Assembly: GCA_016200585.1 (NCBI GenBank)
Contig: JACQEN010000097.1
Coordinates: forward strand, 1 to 34,061
Source: Deltaproteobacteria bacterium
GTDB taxonomy: Bacteria > Desulfobacterota > Binatia > HRBIN30
DNA length: 34,061 nt
Direction: 5' to 3'
The position numbers were made by a program, and so were the translations under genes. Shown one piece after another: positions 24,310-34,060 of this stretch. Under the pieces are notes generated by a model that made no database searches, had not been told where the DNA came from, and was given only the letters and a program-made list of their open reading frames with translations. Position 1 is the stretch's first letter. Every line of letters starts with the position of its first letter.

Positions 24310-26364
24310 CTACCAAGCTTCGCCGCCGCTCTGCCACGGGTCGGCCGCTGCGGGCGGCGCCTCAGGTTCAACCGCGCCTTCCGCTACCGATGAACCGCGC
24401 GGAGTGTTGTTGATGAGGATGAGGACGCTGCGTGTACCACGATTGATCACCGCCAGGTCGAGGCGCCGATCGCCGTTGAAGTCACCCGCGGCGACGGCCA
24501 CAGGTCGGCGGCCGACGGCGAAGCGAATCGGTTCCGAGAAGCGATCGGCGCCGACACCGAGTAGGATCGAAATTTGATCGTCAGTTTCCTCGGTGACCGC
24601 CAGATCGATGCGCCCGTCGTTGTTGAAATCGTCCGACACCAGCGGCCGCACCCGTGTTCCCATGTCACCGTCGGTGGGAGCGGCCAGCCCCGTGGGGGTG
24701 CCTTTCAAGACCGAAACCTTGTCCGATCGTTGACTGCCGACCACCAGGTCGAGTCGTCCGTCGCCGCTGAGATCGCCGATCATCAAAAAGCTCGGACGTT
24801 TGCCGACCGCAAAGTTGCTGATGCGCGGAAAGCGCCCGTGACCGTCGCCGAACAGGATCGACACGCTGTCGGAAAGCGTGTTGGCGACCGCAATGTCGGT
24901 CGTGCCGTCGTGGTCGAAGTCGGCGCTGGCGAGGGCGCTCGGTCCGAGCCCGACGGCGATCAGTAGGGGCGCAGCAAATTGACCTCCACCGTTGCCGGCG
25001 AGGATGGCCACGTCGTCCGAGCCGAAGTCGGCGACGACGATGTCCGGGATGCCGTCGTTGTCGAGTTGCGCTGCCAGAATCGCCCGCGGGTCGCGACCCA
25101 CGTGGATCGCGGCACGCGAGCTGAAGTCGCCCCGACCGTTGCCGTGCAGCAGTTGCACTCTGTCGGTTTCGGCATTGGCCACGGCAAGATCGAGATTGTG
25201 ATCGCCGTCGAAGTCGGCAACCGTGGCGGCGACGGGATCGAGCCCGGCATCGAGGACTTGCGGTCCGGAAAATCTTCCGCGTCCATCGCCGCCGAGGAGA
25301 GTCACCGAGCCGGCAAGACGGTTTGGCGTCAACAGATCGAGTTTGCCGTCGCCGGTGAGATCGCTGCCGATGAGCTGGCCGGGTGTGGGGCCCGTACTGT
25401 ACGACTGTTGCTCGCCGAACCTACCGCGTCCATCCCCTCTCATGAGGATGATGCGAGCGCGCCGGGTATCGAGGAGTGCCAGGTCGGAGTGACCATCGTT
25501 GTCGAGATCGGCGCTGAAGAGGTCGTGAATGTCGTCGTTGGTGAGGAAGCGCCGCGGCGCGCTGAATCCACCTTTTCCGTCACCGCTGAGCAGCAGTACG
25601 CCTCGTTCATCGGCAATCACCAGGTCGAGCAGGCCGTCACCGTCGAAATCGCGCGGCGCTCCAACTGCTCGCGGTGCCAGGCCGACGCGCGAGGCCTGCA
25701 GGGGAACGAACCCACCCTCGCCGTCACCGGCAAAGATCCCGACGGCTTCGCCGTCGGTTTCGAGGATCGCCAGATCGAGAATTCCGTCGCCCGTGAAATC
25801 GCCATAGGTGAACGCGTGCACGCTCGTTTGCGCGGCAATCTCCACTGTCGGTGCGAAACCTTTCTTGGCATGGCTGAGCAAGACGGATAGACCTTGGCTG
25901 TGGCCGACGAGCAGATCGGGCCGCCGATCGTTGTTGACGTCGAGCGCCATCACCAGGGCAGGGCGGCCGCCCACCGGGTAGGCGGTCGCCGTGCCAAAGC
26001 CACCGTCGCCGAGGCCGGGCTGGACGTGAACCTCGTGCGCCAGCGGGCTGGCATAGGCGACGTCGACCTTGCCGTCGCCGTCGAAATCGGCGGCTGCAAC
26101 CGTGGTTGGGGCCGGCTGCGTGCGTATGGTTTGCGGCGTCGACCATTGGCCTTTCTCCGCTCCCAGCATGACCGTGATGCCGTGGTCCCCCGCCAGGATC
26201 AGATCAGGAAGGCGATCCTGGTTGACGAAGGCGACGGCAGCGGCCACCGGTCCCGACCCCGCCGGCAGATCGTTACGGGTCACAAAGGACACTCCCGACC
26301 CGAGAGCGGCCGTTGCGCAGCAGGTGAGACCAGCAACCGCATAGACTGGCCAACGCCATTTCAT
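24310..26364 (-). CDS. Exported FG-GAP/VCBS repeat protein, 13 repeats
   Basis: A 684-residue protein. ATG 26364 gives the signal peptide (WRWPVYAVAGLTCCATAALG). Thirteen repeats of about 48 residues cover the rest, each with a calcium-type loop D-x-[DN]-x-D-G-x2-D. Examples are DFDGDGKVDVA, DVNNDRRPDLL, DFTGDGILDLA, DLDNDGHSDLA, DFDHDGTTDIA, DLSGDGRLDLV and DFNGDRRLDLA. FG-GAP/VCBS repeats fold as integrin-type beta propellers; about seven blades make one propeller, so two propellers are plausible. It ends in an acidic Pro/Ala tail. No enzyme domain is attached. Probable surface or secreted binding protein; ligand unknown. Confidence 0.9.
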   Translation of the reverse strand: MKWRWPVYAVAGLTCCATAALGSGVSFVTRNDLPAGSGPVAAAVAFVNQDRLPDLILAGDHGITVMLGAEKGQWSTPQTIRTQPAPTTVAAADFDGDGKVDVAYASPLAHEVHVQPGLGDGGFGTATAYPVGGRPALVMALDVNNDRRPDLLVGHSQGLSVLLSHAKKGFAPTVEIAAQTSVHAFTYGDFTGDGILDLAILETDGEAVGIFAGDGEGGFVPLQASRVGLAPRAVGAPRDFDGDGLLDLVIADERGVLLLSGDGKGGFSAPRRFLTNDDIHDLFSADLDNDGHSDLALLDTRRARIILMRGDGRGRFGEQQSYSTGPTPGQLIGSDLTGDGKLDLLTPNRLAGSVTLLGGDGRGRFSGPQVLDAGLDPVAATVADFDGDHNLDLAVANAETDRVQLLHGNGRGDFSSRAAIHVGRDPRAILAAQLDNDGIPDIVVADFGSDDVAILAGNGGGQFAAPLLIAVGLGPSALASADFDHDGTTDIAVANTLSDSVSILFGDGHGRFPRISNFAVGKRPSFLMIGDLSGDGRLDLVVGSQRSDKVSVLKGTPTGLAAPTDGDMGTRVRPLVSDDFNNDGRIDLAVTEETDDQISILLGVGADRFSEPIRFAVGRRPVAVAAGDFNGDRRLDLAVINRGTRSVLILINNTPRGSSVAEGAVEPEAPPAAADPWQSGGEAW

Positions 26365-26491
26365 CGGGCCGCCAGCTAAAGCGGGATTGCCCAGTTGTGT
26401 CAACTCAGATTCTCGCCAGCTGCGCCTCGCACAGCGGTTTACAGGAGGGCACCCGTTGCTCGGTCACCTTCCGAGTGCGATAGGAGACCAG

Positions 26492-27532
26492 ATGTTCTGG
26501 CACCGCATCGCGGTCGATCTCGGTACAACGTATTCACTCGTCTACACGGAAGACAACGGGCTCGTGCTGCGTGAGCCTTCCGCCGTCGCCATGCAGCGCA
26601 ACACCGGTGAGGCCATCGCGTTCGGCGAACGGGCGCGCACGATGCTCGGACGCGCTCCGGAGTTTATCGACGTGGTGCGCCCGCTCAGTGACGGTGTGAT
26701 CGCGAACTTCGGTGCGGCGCGTGCCCTGCTGGCGCACTACATCCGCGAAGCGTCGCGGCGCCACCGCTTGAGCCGCAAGCACATCATCGTCTGCGTGCCC
26801 TTTGGCGCGACCTCGGTGGAAATGGAAGCACTGGTGCGCGAGGCGGAAGCCGCCGGCGGCAATCGCGTCGACCTGGTACGCGAGCCGTTTGCCGCCGCTT
26901 TGGGTGCCGGCCTGCCGATTCAAGAACCGCGCGGCAACTTGGTCATCGATATCGGCGGCGGCACGACGGAAGTGACCTCGCTGGCGCTCAACGACGTGGT
27001 TCACTGCGAGTCGCTGCGCATGGCGGGCAATGCCATGGATCAGGCGGTGCAAGCCTTTTTCCGCAACCGCTACAACTTTTCGATCGGCGAAAATACCGCC
27101 GAGCAGATCAAGATTCAGTACGGCGGCGTCTACGCCAACGGCACTGCCGATGCCACCTTCGAAGTGAAGGGCCTCAATCAGCGGACGGGAAAGCCGGAGC
27201 GTTTGCTCATGCGCATCTCCGAGGTGCAGGAGGCACTCGAATCGGTGGCGCGCCAGATCACCGATGCGATCCGGCGCTGCGTCGAGCGCTTGTCACCCGA
27301 GCTTGCCGCCGATGTCTTTACCGACGGCGCCGCGATGGTCGGCGGCGGCGCCTTGCTGCGCGGCTGGCCGCAGCGTCTGCACGAAGCCATGGGGTTGAAG
27401 GTGCGTATCAGCAAGGACCCGTTGCTGTGCGTCATGAGCGGGCTGATCGAGATCTTGAAGAACCGCGACCGCTACGAAGAATTGATCGCCAACTCGCAAG
27501 TCCGCCCGTCGCTCGAAGAAGAGCGCGGCTGA
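26492..27532 (+). CDS. mreB: MreB-like actin homologue
   Basis: A 346-residue MreB-type protein with AGGAGA just before ATG 26492. The actin/Hsp70 ATPase parts are all visible: phosphate-1 loop VDLGTTYSLVY, SDGVIANFGAARAL, VCVPFGATSVE, phosphate-2 loop VIDIGGGTTEVTSLAL, REPFAAALGAG, GENTAEQIK and the adenosine motif MVGGGALLRGW. MreB filaments guide cell-wall synthesis in rod-shaped cells. It lies alone, without mreC or mreD, beside a divergent VCBS gene and convergent with the metal-uptake operon, so it may be a second MreB. The N-terminus MFWHRIAV could be a short amphipathic membrane anchor. Confidence 0.85.
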   Translation: MFWHRIAVDLGTTYSLVYTEDNGLVLREPSAVAMQRNTGEAIAFGERARTMLGRAPEFIDVVRPLSDGVIANFGAARALLAHYIREASRRHRLSRKHIIVCVPFGATSVEMEALVREAEAAGGNRVDLVREPFAAALGAGLPIQEPRGNLVIDIGGGTTEVTSLALNDVVHCESLRMAGNAMDQAVQAFFRNRYNFSIGENTAEQIKIQYGGVYANGTADATFEVKGLNQRTGKPERLLMRISEVQEALESVARQITDAIRRCVERLSPELAADVFTDGAAMVGGGALLRGWPQRLHEAMGLKVRISKDPLLCVMSGLIEILKNRDRYEELIANSQVRPSLEEERG

Positions 27533-27541
27533 AGGGCGGCG

Positions 27542-28180
27542 TCAGCGAACCCCATCCGCGAACGGCGCGAGGAGGTTCGTGATCACTTCGTCGGCGGCTA
27601 AGGCGTATGCATCAGCGACGCTGACCACGCCGGGAGTCAGAATGGGGCGGGCTGGATGAGAAGCCGTCCACAAGATCCGCCCCGACGTGGCCTCGACGAG
27701 CGACACGTCGACCACTGCGATCACGAAGCTCGGATGAAACGAAGCCTCCGTTTCCCACCGCCGGATCTCGATGTACAAGGCGACGTCAGCGAGGTGACGC
27801 GATGCGACGTAGTGCGCTGCGCTCTGTGGATCGCTAGGGACTGTGGCGGCCTCTTCCGACGCGATGACGTGGAAACCGTCTTGCGTGAGGTGTTCGCTTG
27901 CTTCGGCAGTCAAGATGTCGGCGACCGCGGTTCGATCGCTGTGCCAGGCGTATTGCTCCAAGAACGAAGCGCCCCCGATCAATAGATCGTCGCCCGTTCG
28001 GTTGTTCGTGGGAAGTACCGCGATGCTGCGACTAGTCAAACCCGTTGGAAGCGCCGAGCGAGTAGCAGGAGCACAAGCGGATATCAGAAGGAGCATAAGA
28101 ATGGCGGCGGCGGTGTTTCGGTAGCGTCTTGTCGGGCGACCAATCGCGAGGCGGTCTGGGGGATTGGGGAAGGTGTTCAT
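27542..28180 (-). CDS. Lipoprotein, GNA1162 (DUF799)-like
   Basis: A 212-residue lipoprotein. The signal ends in the lipobox ISAC (AAAILMLLLISACAP). The body resembles GNA1162-family lipoproteins: SIAVLPTNNRTGDD, a predicted helix, LADVALYIEIRRWE, SFVIAVVDVSLVEATSGRILWTAS. ATG 28180 overlaps the stop of the preceding gene (ATGA) and has AAAGGAG upstream, so translation is coupled. It is the last gene of the metal-uptake operon, which suggests a role at the outer membrane in the same task. The assignment to GNA1162/DUF799 is by recall of pattern and not certain. Confidence 0.7.
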   Translation of the reverse strand: MNTFPNPPDRLAIGRPTRRYRNTAAAILMLLLISACAPATRSALPTGLTSRSIAVLPTNNRTGDDLLIGGASFLEQYAWHSDRTAVADILTAEASEHLTQDGFHVIASEEAATVPSDPQSAAHYVASRHLADVALYIEIRRWETEASFHPSFVIAVVDVSLVEATSGRILWTASHPARPILTPGVVSVADAYALAADEVITNLLAPFADGVR

Positions 28181-30762
28181 TTCGGCTCCTTTGCTGCGCG
28201 CACGTCGTCGAGACGCCGCTGAACGGCTTCGATTTGTTGTTGCAGACTTGTTTGCTCGCTTCGTAGGCGGTCGAAAGTGGCGCGCGCAGCGGCGAGCGCG
28301 CGCGGTTGACTTGCGTCCGCTGCGGCAACGACCTCCGGCACCAGGCGGCTGACCTCCGTTTGCAGCGCCGCCGCTCGTGCTGCGTCACCGCCGGTGGCGG
28401 CCACGGCGTAACGATACAGCTGCGTGCCGGCGCGGCTGGCGTCGCGTGTGGCGTCGGACTCTGGAACCAATGACGGTGCGGACGCCGGTGTCGCTTGCAG
28501 TGCATCGTACAGCGTCGCCAACGGCTCGCCGGTGAACCAATCTTTGTCGCCGTTCGCGTTGATGCGCGTCAGACGCGGCGCTTCAAACTCGAGCAACGGC
28601 CGGTCGTCGGTGTTGAGCGTCGAGCCTGTGAAGAGAGCGGCGCTACTGCTGATGTCGCCGGCATACAGCATCGCTAGCCCGCGCTCCGACGCCAGCAGCA
28701 CGTCCTCGCTCCACGCGGGTAGGTTGCGCACACGTTCGGCCGCTCGTGCCAGATCGATCGACCAGGGTGTGAGTTGGGCGACCAGACCGACCACCGGCCG
28801 GTCGGCGTAGAAGTCGGCCCGCCACAACGTCAGGCGCGGAAACACGCTGAGCATCGTGCGCGTGATCAAGTCGAACTCGTCGCGTGTCAGCTGATACAGC
28901 GGCAGCCATTGGCAGAACAAACCGCCGGGCGTGAGGCGGCGGGCCACGTTCTCGTACATCTCGCGCGAATACATACTACCCGCGCCGGCGTGCCAGGGGA
29001 CGAATAGGTCGGAGACGATCACGTCGAACGGTTCGCCGGGTGCGGCCAGATAGTGCCGCCCGTCGCCGACGATGACATGCACATCGGGACGATCGAGGAG
29101 ATCCCCATTCTGGATTGCGAAAAACCGCTTTGCTGCTGCCACGACCTCGGGAACCAGCTCAATGATGGTCGTGTCGGTTACCGCAAGTGCTGGCGCTGCA
29201 CTTGCCGTGATTCCGGTTGCCAGGCCGACGAACAACGCCCGTCGCGGCAGCGGGTGAAGCAGCAGAGGTACGAGCCCGAGTCGGCGTTCGCCTGCCGCCG
29301 CCGCGCTGCCCCCAAGCAGGTAGTAGTTGTCCAACTTCAACTGCAGGTCGTCTGCGGTGCGAACGACCGTTACGATGCCGCTCGACCCTTCGCGGGTCGA
29401 GAGCAAGGTTTCGCCTTGTGTTTGCAAATGGACGATGGGCGCGCGCATCGGGTTGGCGATGAAGACGAAAAGCAGAACGGCATATGCGACAAGTCGCCAC
29501 GCGACAGGTCGCCACCCGTCGAGTTTCTGCCGCCGTGCGTTTAGCACGAGCACTTCGGCAAGGGCGACGTACGATACGGCCGCGGCCATGAGCGTTCCGC
29601 GCACACCGATTGTGGGGACGAGGACGAAGCCTGTCGCGAGCGCCCCGGCTACGCCGCCGAAGGTGTTCGCCGCCGCGAGGTCACCGAGTGGCCGGGCGGC
29701 TCCTTCGTTGGCGCCCCAGATTTCCCACAACGACGGCAGCACCGCACCGGATGCGAGGGCTGCGGGGCCGGCGCAGAGCGCAGCTAGAGCGACGATGCGG
29801 GCGATATACTCATCTAGACCCGAGAGCATGCCGAAATAGGCGAGACCGTTGGTGCGCCAGACAAAGAGCCAGAAGCCAGTCACCGTAAGAAACCCACTGG
29901 CGATCAAGGCTGCGGTTGCAATTCGTAGCGCTGCTTCACGATATGCCGTCGATGCGGCGATGAAGGCTCCGCCGGCGATGGCGACGAGGAAGACCAGCGC
30001 GATGGCGCTAAACGAATACACCGAGTTGTGCAGCACCTGGGCGAACATCCGCGTCCACACCACCTCGAGGGCCAGAGCCAAGGCTCCGGTTCCGGCAGCG
30101 ACGATTCGCAGTCGCCACCGGAAGGCGTTGCGGTGGTTGCTGCAATTGGCTGGAGCGGTTGGGGCTGGTGCGGCAAGCGTCGGGTGACGGTACCCAACGA
30201 TCAAGGCGATTACACCGGCCGAGGCGCTAGAGCTCGCGACCAGGAGATAGCTCGCGTGCACGCCGATGGCTGCCGGAAGTGTAAACCCGGTGGCGGCGAC
30301 TCCGGCGACCCCACCGAGTGTGTTGAGCCCGTACAGCATCCCGCCGCGCCGCCCGGCCGACTGGGCGGCCAGCACCTGGCCGATGGCCGGCAGCGACGCG
30401 CCGAGACAGAGAGTCGCGGGCAACAGGGCGGCGACAACCACGGCAATCTGGGAACCGGCACCGGCTTCGGCCAGCCAGGCCTGCGCCTCGGCACGATCGA
30501 CAGTCTGAAATAGAAAGAGGGACCATGCGGCGCCCGCGGCGGTGCCGACTTCGAGCCAGCCATAAAGCCGTATGGGCCGAGATACGGTCGTGCGCGCACA
30601 TGCGGCGCCAATACCCAGTCCGGCGAAGTAGCTCGACAGTACCGCGGCCGTCGTTGTCGCCGTCTGGCCCATGACCAGTCCCGCGGAACGCATCCACAAC
30701 ATTTCTAACGCCAAGGCAGAGGCGCCGGAAAGCGTGAAACACAACCACAGGATCGTGGTCAC
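28177..30762 (-). CDS. Membrane protein fused to a spermidine-synthase-like domain
   Basis: An 861-residue protein. GTG 30762 overlaps the stop of znuB (GTGA); an open extension to 31185 only repeats antisense of znuB and is rejected. The N-terminal half has many membrane helices with an internal duplication (ALALEMLWMRS and ALALEVVWTRM), the MFS-like layout of fused MFS/spermidine synthases. The C-terminal half is a SAM-type Rossmann domain: LFVGLATGITASAA, IIELVPEVVAAAKRFF, VHVIVGDGRHYL, FDVIVSDLF. It ends in a coiled coil. Spermidine synthases move aminopropyl groups from decarboxylated SAM. The location inside a zinc-type uptake operon is unusual. Confidence 0.85.
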   Translation of the reverse strand: MTTILWLCFTLSGASALALEMLWMRSAGLVMGQTATTTAAVLSSYFAGLGIGAACARTTVSRPIRLYGWLEVGTAAGAAWSLFLFQTVDRAEAQAWLAEAGAGSQIAVVVAALLPATLCLGASLPAIGQVLAAQSAGRRGGMLYGLNTLGGVAGVAATGFTLPAAIGVHASYLLVASSSASAGVIALIVGYRHPTLAAPAPTAPANCSNHRNAFRWRLRIVAAGTGALALALEVVWTRMFAQVLHNSVYSFSAIALVFLVAIAGGAFIAASTAYREAALRIATAALIASGFLTVTGFWLFVWRTNGLAYFGMLSGLDEYIARIVALAALCAGPAALASGAVLPSLWEIWGANEGAARPLGDLAAANTFGGVAGALATGFVLVPTIGVRGTLMAAAVSYVALAEVLVLNARRQKLDGWRPVAWRLVAYAVLLFVFIANPMRAPIVHLQTQGETLLSTREGSSGIVTVVRTADDLQLKLDNYYLLGGSAAAAGERRLGLVPLLLHPLPRRALFVGLATGITASAAPALAVTDTTIIELVPEVVAAAKRFFAIQNGDLLDRPDVHVIVGDGRHYLAAPGEPFDVIVSDLFVPWHAGAGSMYSREMYENVARRLTPGGLFCQWLPLYQLTRDEFDLITRTMLSVFPRLTLWRADFYADRPVVGLVAQLTPWSIDLARAAERVRNLPAWSEDVLLASERGLAMLYAGDISSSAALFTGSTLNTDDRPLLEFEAPRLTRINANGDKDWFTGEPLATLYDALQATPASAPSLVPESDATRDASRAGTQLYRYAVAATGGDAARAAALQTEVSRLVPEVVAAADASQPRALAAARATFDRLRSEQTSLQQQIEAVQRRLDDVRAAKEPK

Positions 30763-31637
30763 GTACCCCGCCGGCCAATCGCCCGCCGCAGGCCGCTCCC
30801 TCCGGCAACGACGGCCAAAGCGATGCTCGCCAGGGCGACCTCCGCAGGTCCGAGCGGCAGGTCGAAGCGGTAGGCGCAGTAGAAGCCTCCAAATGCGGTC
30901 AAGGCGCCCAGCGCAGCGGCGCCGAGTGAAAAGGTGAGCATACGGCCGGCGATCAAGTGCATGGTAACCGGCGGAACGATCAGGAACCCAAAGGTGGCGA
31001 TTGGCCCGGCCGTCATCACCCCGAGAGAAATGACGACGCCCGTCAGCAGGTAGAGCACGAGGTCCCACAACCCAGGACGCTTGCCGAAAACGACGGCCAG
31101 ATCGCGATCGAACGATACCAGCAACAATTCCTTGCGAAAGGCAAATAGCGCGAAAACGACTGCAGCGAAGATTGCGGCCATCCAAACGAGGCTCGTGCCG
31201 GTGGTTGCCAGGATGTCACCTCTGAGCAGGTGAACCAACTGCGCCTCGCCGTGTGGATCCTTCGCCAGCAACAGAATCGTTGCCGCGGCGGCGATCGCAT
31301 ACGCCGTACCGATACGCGCTTCCACCATGGCGCGTCGTTGCTCGAAGTAGGCAAGGATGATCGTTGCGGCAAGCGTGAAGGTGAACGATCCGATCAGTGC
31401 CAGCACGCGTTCGCTCAACTGAAAGGGTTCATGTGGCCCGACAACAACGTTGAAGACGAGAAAAGCGAAGGCAATGCCAGCCGACGATACTTGCGGCAAT
31501 GCCACTCCAAGAAACACCATGCGTCGCAGCACGAAGTAAACTCCCACCAGCGGGCACACGAGACCGACGAGGACGCTGGCCACGAGTGCGTCACGCAGCA
31601 GGAAGTCAGGGCTCAGAATCTGCAACAGCGTGTCCAT
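30759..31637 (-). CDS. znuB: Zinc/manganese-type ABC transporter permease (ABC-3 family)
   Basis: A 292-residue permease with eight or so membrane helices. It shows the ABC-3 pattern: LVGLVCPLVGVYFVLRRMVFLGVAL, here cited as YFVLRRMVFLG, then ALPQVSSAGIAFAF, RIGTAYAIAAAATI, LLRGDILAT, ISLGVMTAGPIATFGFL and VPPVTMHLIA. Family members carry Zn2+, Mn2+ or Fe2+ into the cytoplasm with a ZnuA-like binding protein and a ZnuC-like ATPase; which metal cannot be read from this subunit. ATG 31637 lies 9 bases after the ATPase stop, and its own stop overlaps the next gene by four bases. Confidence 0.9.
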   Translation of the reverse strand: MDTLLQILSPDFLLRDALVASVLVGLVCPLVGVYFVLRRMVFLGVALPQVSSAGIAFAFLVFNVVVGPHEPFQLSERVLALIGSFTFTLAATIILAYFEQRRAMVEARIGTAYAIAAAATILLLAKDPHGEAQLVHLLRGDILATTGTSLVWMAAIFAAVVFALFAFRKELLLVSFDRDLAVVFGKRPGLWDLVLYLLTGVVISLGVMTAGPIATFGFLIVPPVTMHLIAGRMLTFSLGAAALGALTAFGGFYCAYRFDLPLGPAEVALASIALAVVAGGSGLRRAIGRRGT

Positions 31638-31646
31638 ACGGTCGAT

Positions 31647-32320
<674 letters not shown>

Positions 32321-32324
<4 letters not shown>

Positions 32325-33241
32325 CCACCTCCCTGCGCGGCCTTGAGCATGGCGTGTAGATCGTAGTCGATCAACCCGACGTAGTTGGTTGCCTCGGGTA
32401 CGCCGTGCACCATTACTGGCAGCTCCACCAGCCTGGCGCCGGTGCGTTGGGCAATGGTTTCGGCCAAGCCCGCGGGGTAGTGGCGTTCGCGAACGACGAT
32501 ATCAGTTTTGTCGCGGCGCATGTGGTCGATGAGATCCTCGATGTGGCCGGGTGTCGGGTCGATTCCGGCGCGGATCTCGATTGTTCCGGCCGTCTCCATT
32601 CCGAAGCGGTCGGCAAAGTAGACCATGTCGGGATGGTAGCTGACGATCTTCTTGCCCTTGAGCGGCGCTGCTTCGCGTTCCCAGCGCGCGATATTCTTGT
32701 CGAGGTCCGCCTGCAACGCTGCGAGGTTGGTTTTGAAGGTGCTTTCGTGTTCGGGGTAGTTGTGTGCGAAGCCTTCCTCCATGGCGCGGGCGGCTTCCTT
32801 CATCGCGACCGGGTCGAGGTTATAGTGCGGGTTACCCATCGGGTGTTGATCGCCAAGGGCGCGATCAATGCGCGTCGGGACGTCGAGGACGCTGACATAT
32901 TTCGAGCAGTCGATGTAACCGTCGGCGTCGCGCACGATCTTGGGGTTGCGCGCGGCTTCCAGTAAGGCCGGAAGGAACGCGTGTTCGATCTCCAGTCCCT
33001 GCAGCACGACCATGTCGGCGCGGTTCAGCAAAACGGCGAAGCTCGGTCTCATCGGTACGGCGTGGATGTCCTCGACGCCCGTCGCAAGAGCGTTCACGTC
33101 GACGAGATCGCCGCCGATACGTTTGGCGAATTCGGCGAGGTCCGGTGTGGTCGCAACGACGTGAAGTTTGTCGGCAGCTGCGGCGATGTTGCCGAGGAGC
33201 AGCACGCCGAGCGAGATCGCAACAGAGAAAAGTCGTTTCAT
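32321..33241 (-). CDS. znuA: ZnuA-like metal-binding periplasmic protein
   Basis: A 306-residue solute-binding protein of the ZnuA/TroA class. Signal peptide: LFSVAISLGVLLLGNIAAAA. Likely ligands are His of VEDIHAVP (near residue 60), His of MGNPHYNLDP and His of IVSYHPDMVYF, with a late Asp/Glu such as in GLIDYDLH. The His/Asp-rich loop of many ZnuA proteins is absent (the loop reads EDIHAVPMRPS), so a manganese preference remains possible. A single Cys (DCSKYV) is notable. ATG 33241 is chosen because AAGGAG lies 8 bases before it; the GTG at 33250 would sit inside that ribosome-binding site. Confidence 0.9.
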
Positions 33242-33249
33242 GGTGGTCA

Positions 33250-33255
33250 CTCCTT
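33250..33255 (-). promoter_or_regulatory. Ribosome-binding site overlapping a stop codon
   Basis: AAGGAG on the minus strand shares bases with the TAA of the outer-membrane gene (TAAGGAG) and lies 8 bases before the znuA ATG at 33241. It fixes the start and implies translational coupling of the two genes. Confidence 0.8.
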
Positions 33256-34060
33256 AGCGGTCGCGGAAACCGTGGACGTGGCTTCCGAGAATGGCGGTCC
33301 ATTGGATGAAGAACTGGTTCTCATGGTTGGTCGGCTGATCGAGATAGGTGTACTCCAGCCGCAGCCGATTGAACTCCGACAGCCAGATCGTGAAGTACGG
33401 CGAGTAGCCTTTGGTGTCGCCCGACCTGCGGCTCATGTCCTGCGCGTAGTCAAACAGGAATCCCGCGTAGTAGCGACGGGTAAGTCGCGCTTCGGCGTAG
33501 CTGTACATGCCCCAGGCGTCGGTGCGGCGGAATACCGGGGTGGGTTCATCACCGACATTCCAGTCTTCCCGGTTGTAGAGCAGCTCGGTGCCCCACACGA
33601 AGCCGTGATACTGGCCTTGCGACAGTGGCGTGTAGCGGTAGGTGAGATCGATTGCCGCCAGATGTCGTCCCTTGCCGTCGCGGATTTGCTCGATGTCGTT
33701 GGCGGTGAACGTATCGACCTTCGGCGTGTACGCGTATGTCGCGCCGAGGTCGATGCTGTTCGAATCGTCGATGGTGAAATAGGTGGCCGGCCTCGCGAGG
33801 TAGGTGAATTTGTCGAAATCCCGTGGCACGCCGTTGTCGACGCGCGTGTTCTCCGCACCCAGCTTGTTGTAGGCGCCGAGGGTAAAGGTCAGATACTGCG
33901 ACAGCGGCGACAGGTAGCTGACTTCGACTCCGTCGGCTTGCGATTCACCGCCGATGAAGCGATCCAAAACCAGCGGTCGATTGACGAACGGCAAGTCGTG
34001 GTCGTGGAACTTTGACAGTCGTCCGAAGTCGGCAAAGAAGCGCCCGCCCTTGACGGTGAG
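33254..34060 (-). CDS. Outer-membrane beta-barrel protein, metal-uptake associated (partial)
   Basis: The frame stays open to the right edge, so the N-terminal part is missing; about 268 residues are visible. The ATG at 33994 is internal. The first visible residues read LTVKGGRFFADFGRLSKFHD then HDLPFVNRPLVLDRFIGGE. The rest is alternating amphipathic strands typical of a barrel (YLTFTLGAYN, NSIDLGATYAYTP, LAAIDLTYRYTP, YYAGFLFDYAQD, NRLRLEYTYLD, NQFFIQWTAILG) and ends in HVHGFRDR. The His/Asp cluster FHDHD fits metal contact. It precedes znuA by 12 bases to the chosen ATG, so it probably provides passage of the metal through the outer membrane; whether it is a TonB-type receptor or a porin is not visible here. 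Confidence 0.75.
   Translation of the reverse strand, partial: LTVKGGRFFADFGRLSKFHDHDLPFVNRPLVLDRFIGGESQADGVEVSYLSPLSQYLTFTLGAYNKLGAENTRVDNGVPRDFDKFTYLARPATYFTIDDSNSIDLGATYAYTPKVDTFTANDIEQIRDGKGRHLAAIDLTYRYTPLSQGQYHGFVWGTELLYNREDWNVGDEPTPVFRRTDAWGMYSYAEARLTRRYYAGFLFDYAQDMSRRSGDTKGYSPYFTIWLSEFNRLRLEYTYLDQPTNHENQFFIQWTAILGSHVHGFRDR

Noticed and set aside
24979-25890. 303-residue open frame on the plus strand
   Set aside because: Antisense to the VCBS-repeat gene; its repeated pattern is the complement of the calcium-loop codons.
30763-31185. N-terminal extension of the spermidine-synthase-like frame
   Set aside because: It is antisense-like, Arg-rich sequence from another frame of the znuB gene. 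The GTG at 30762 overlapping the znuB stop is the natural start.
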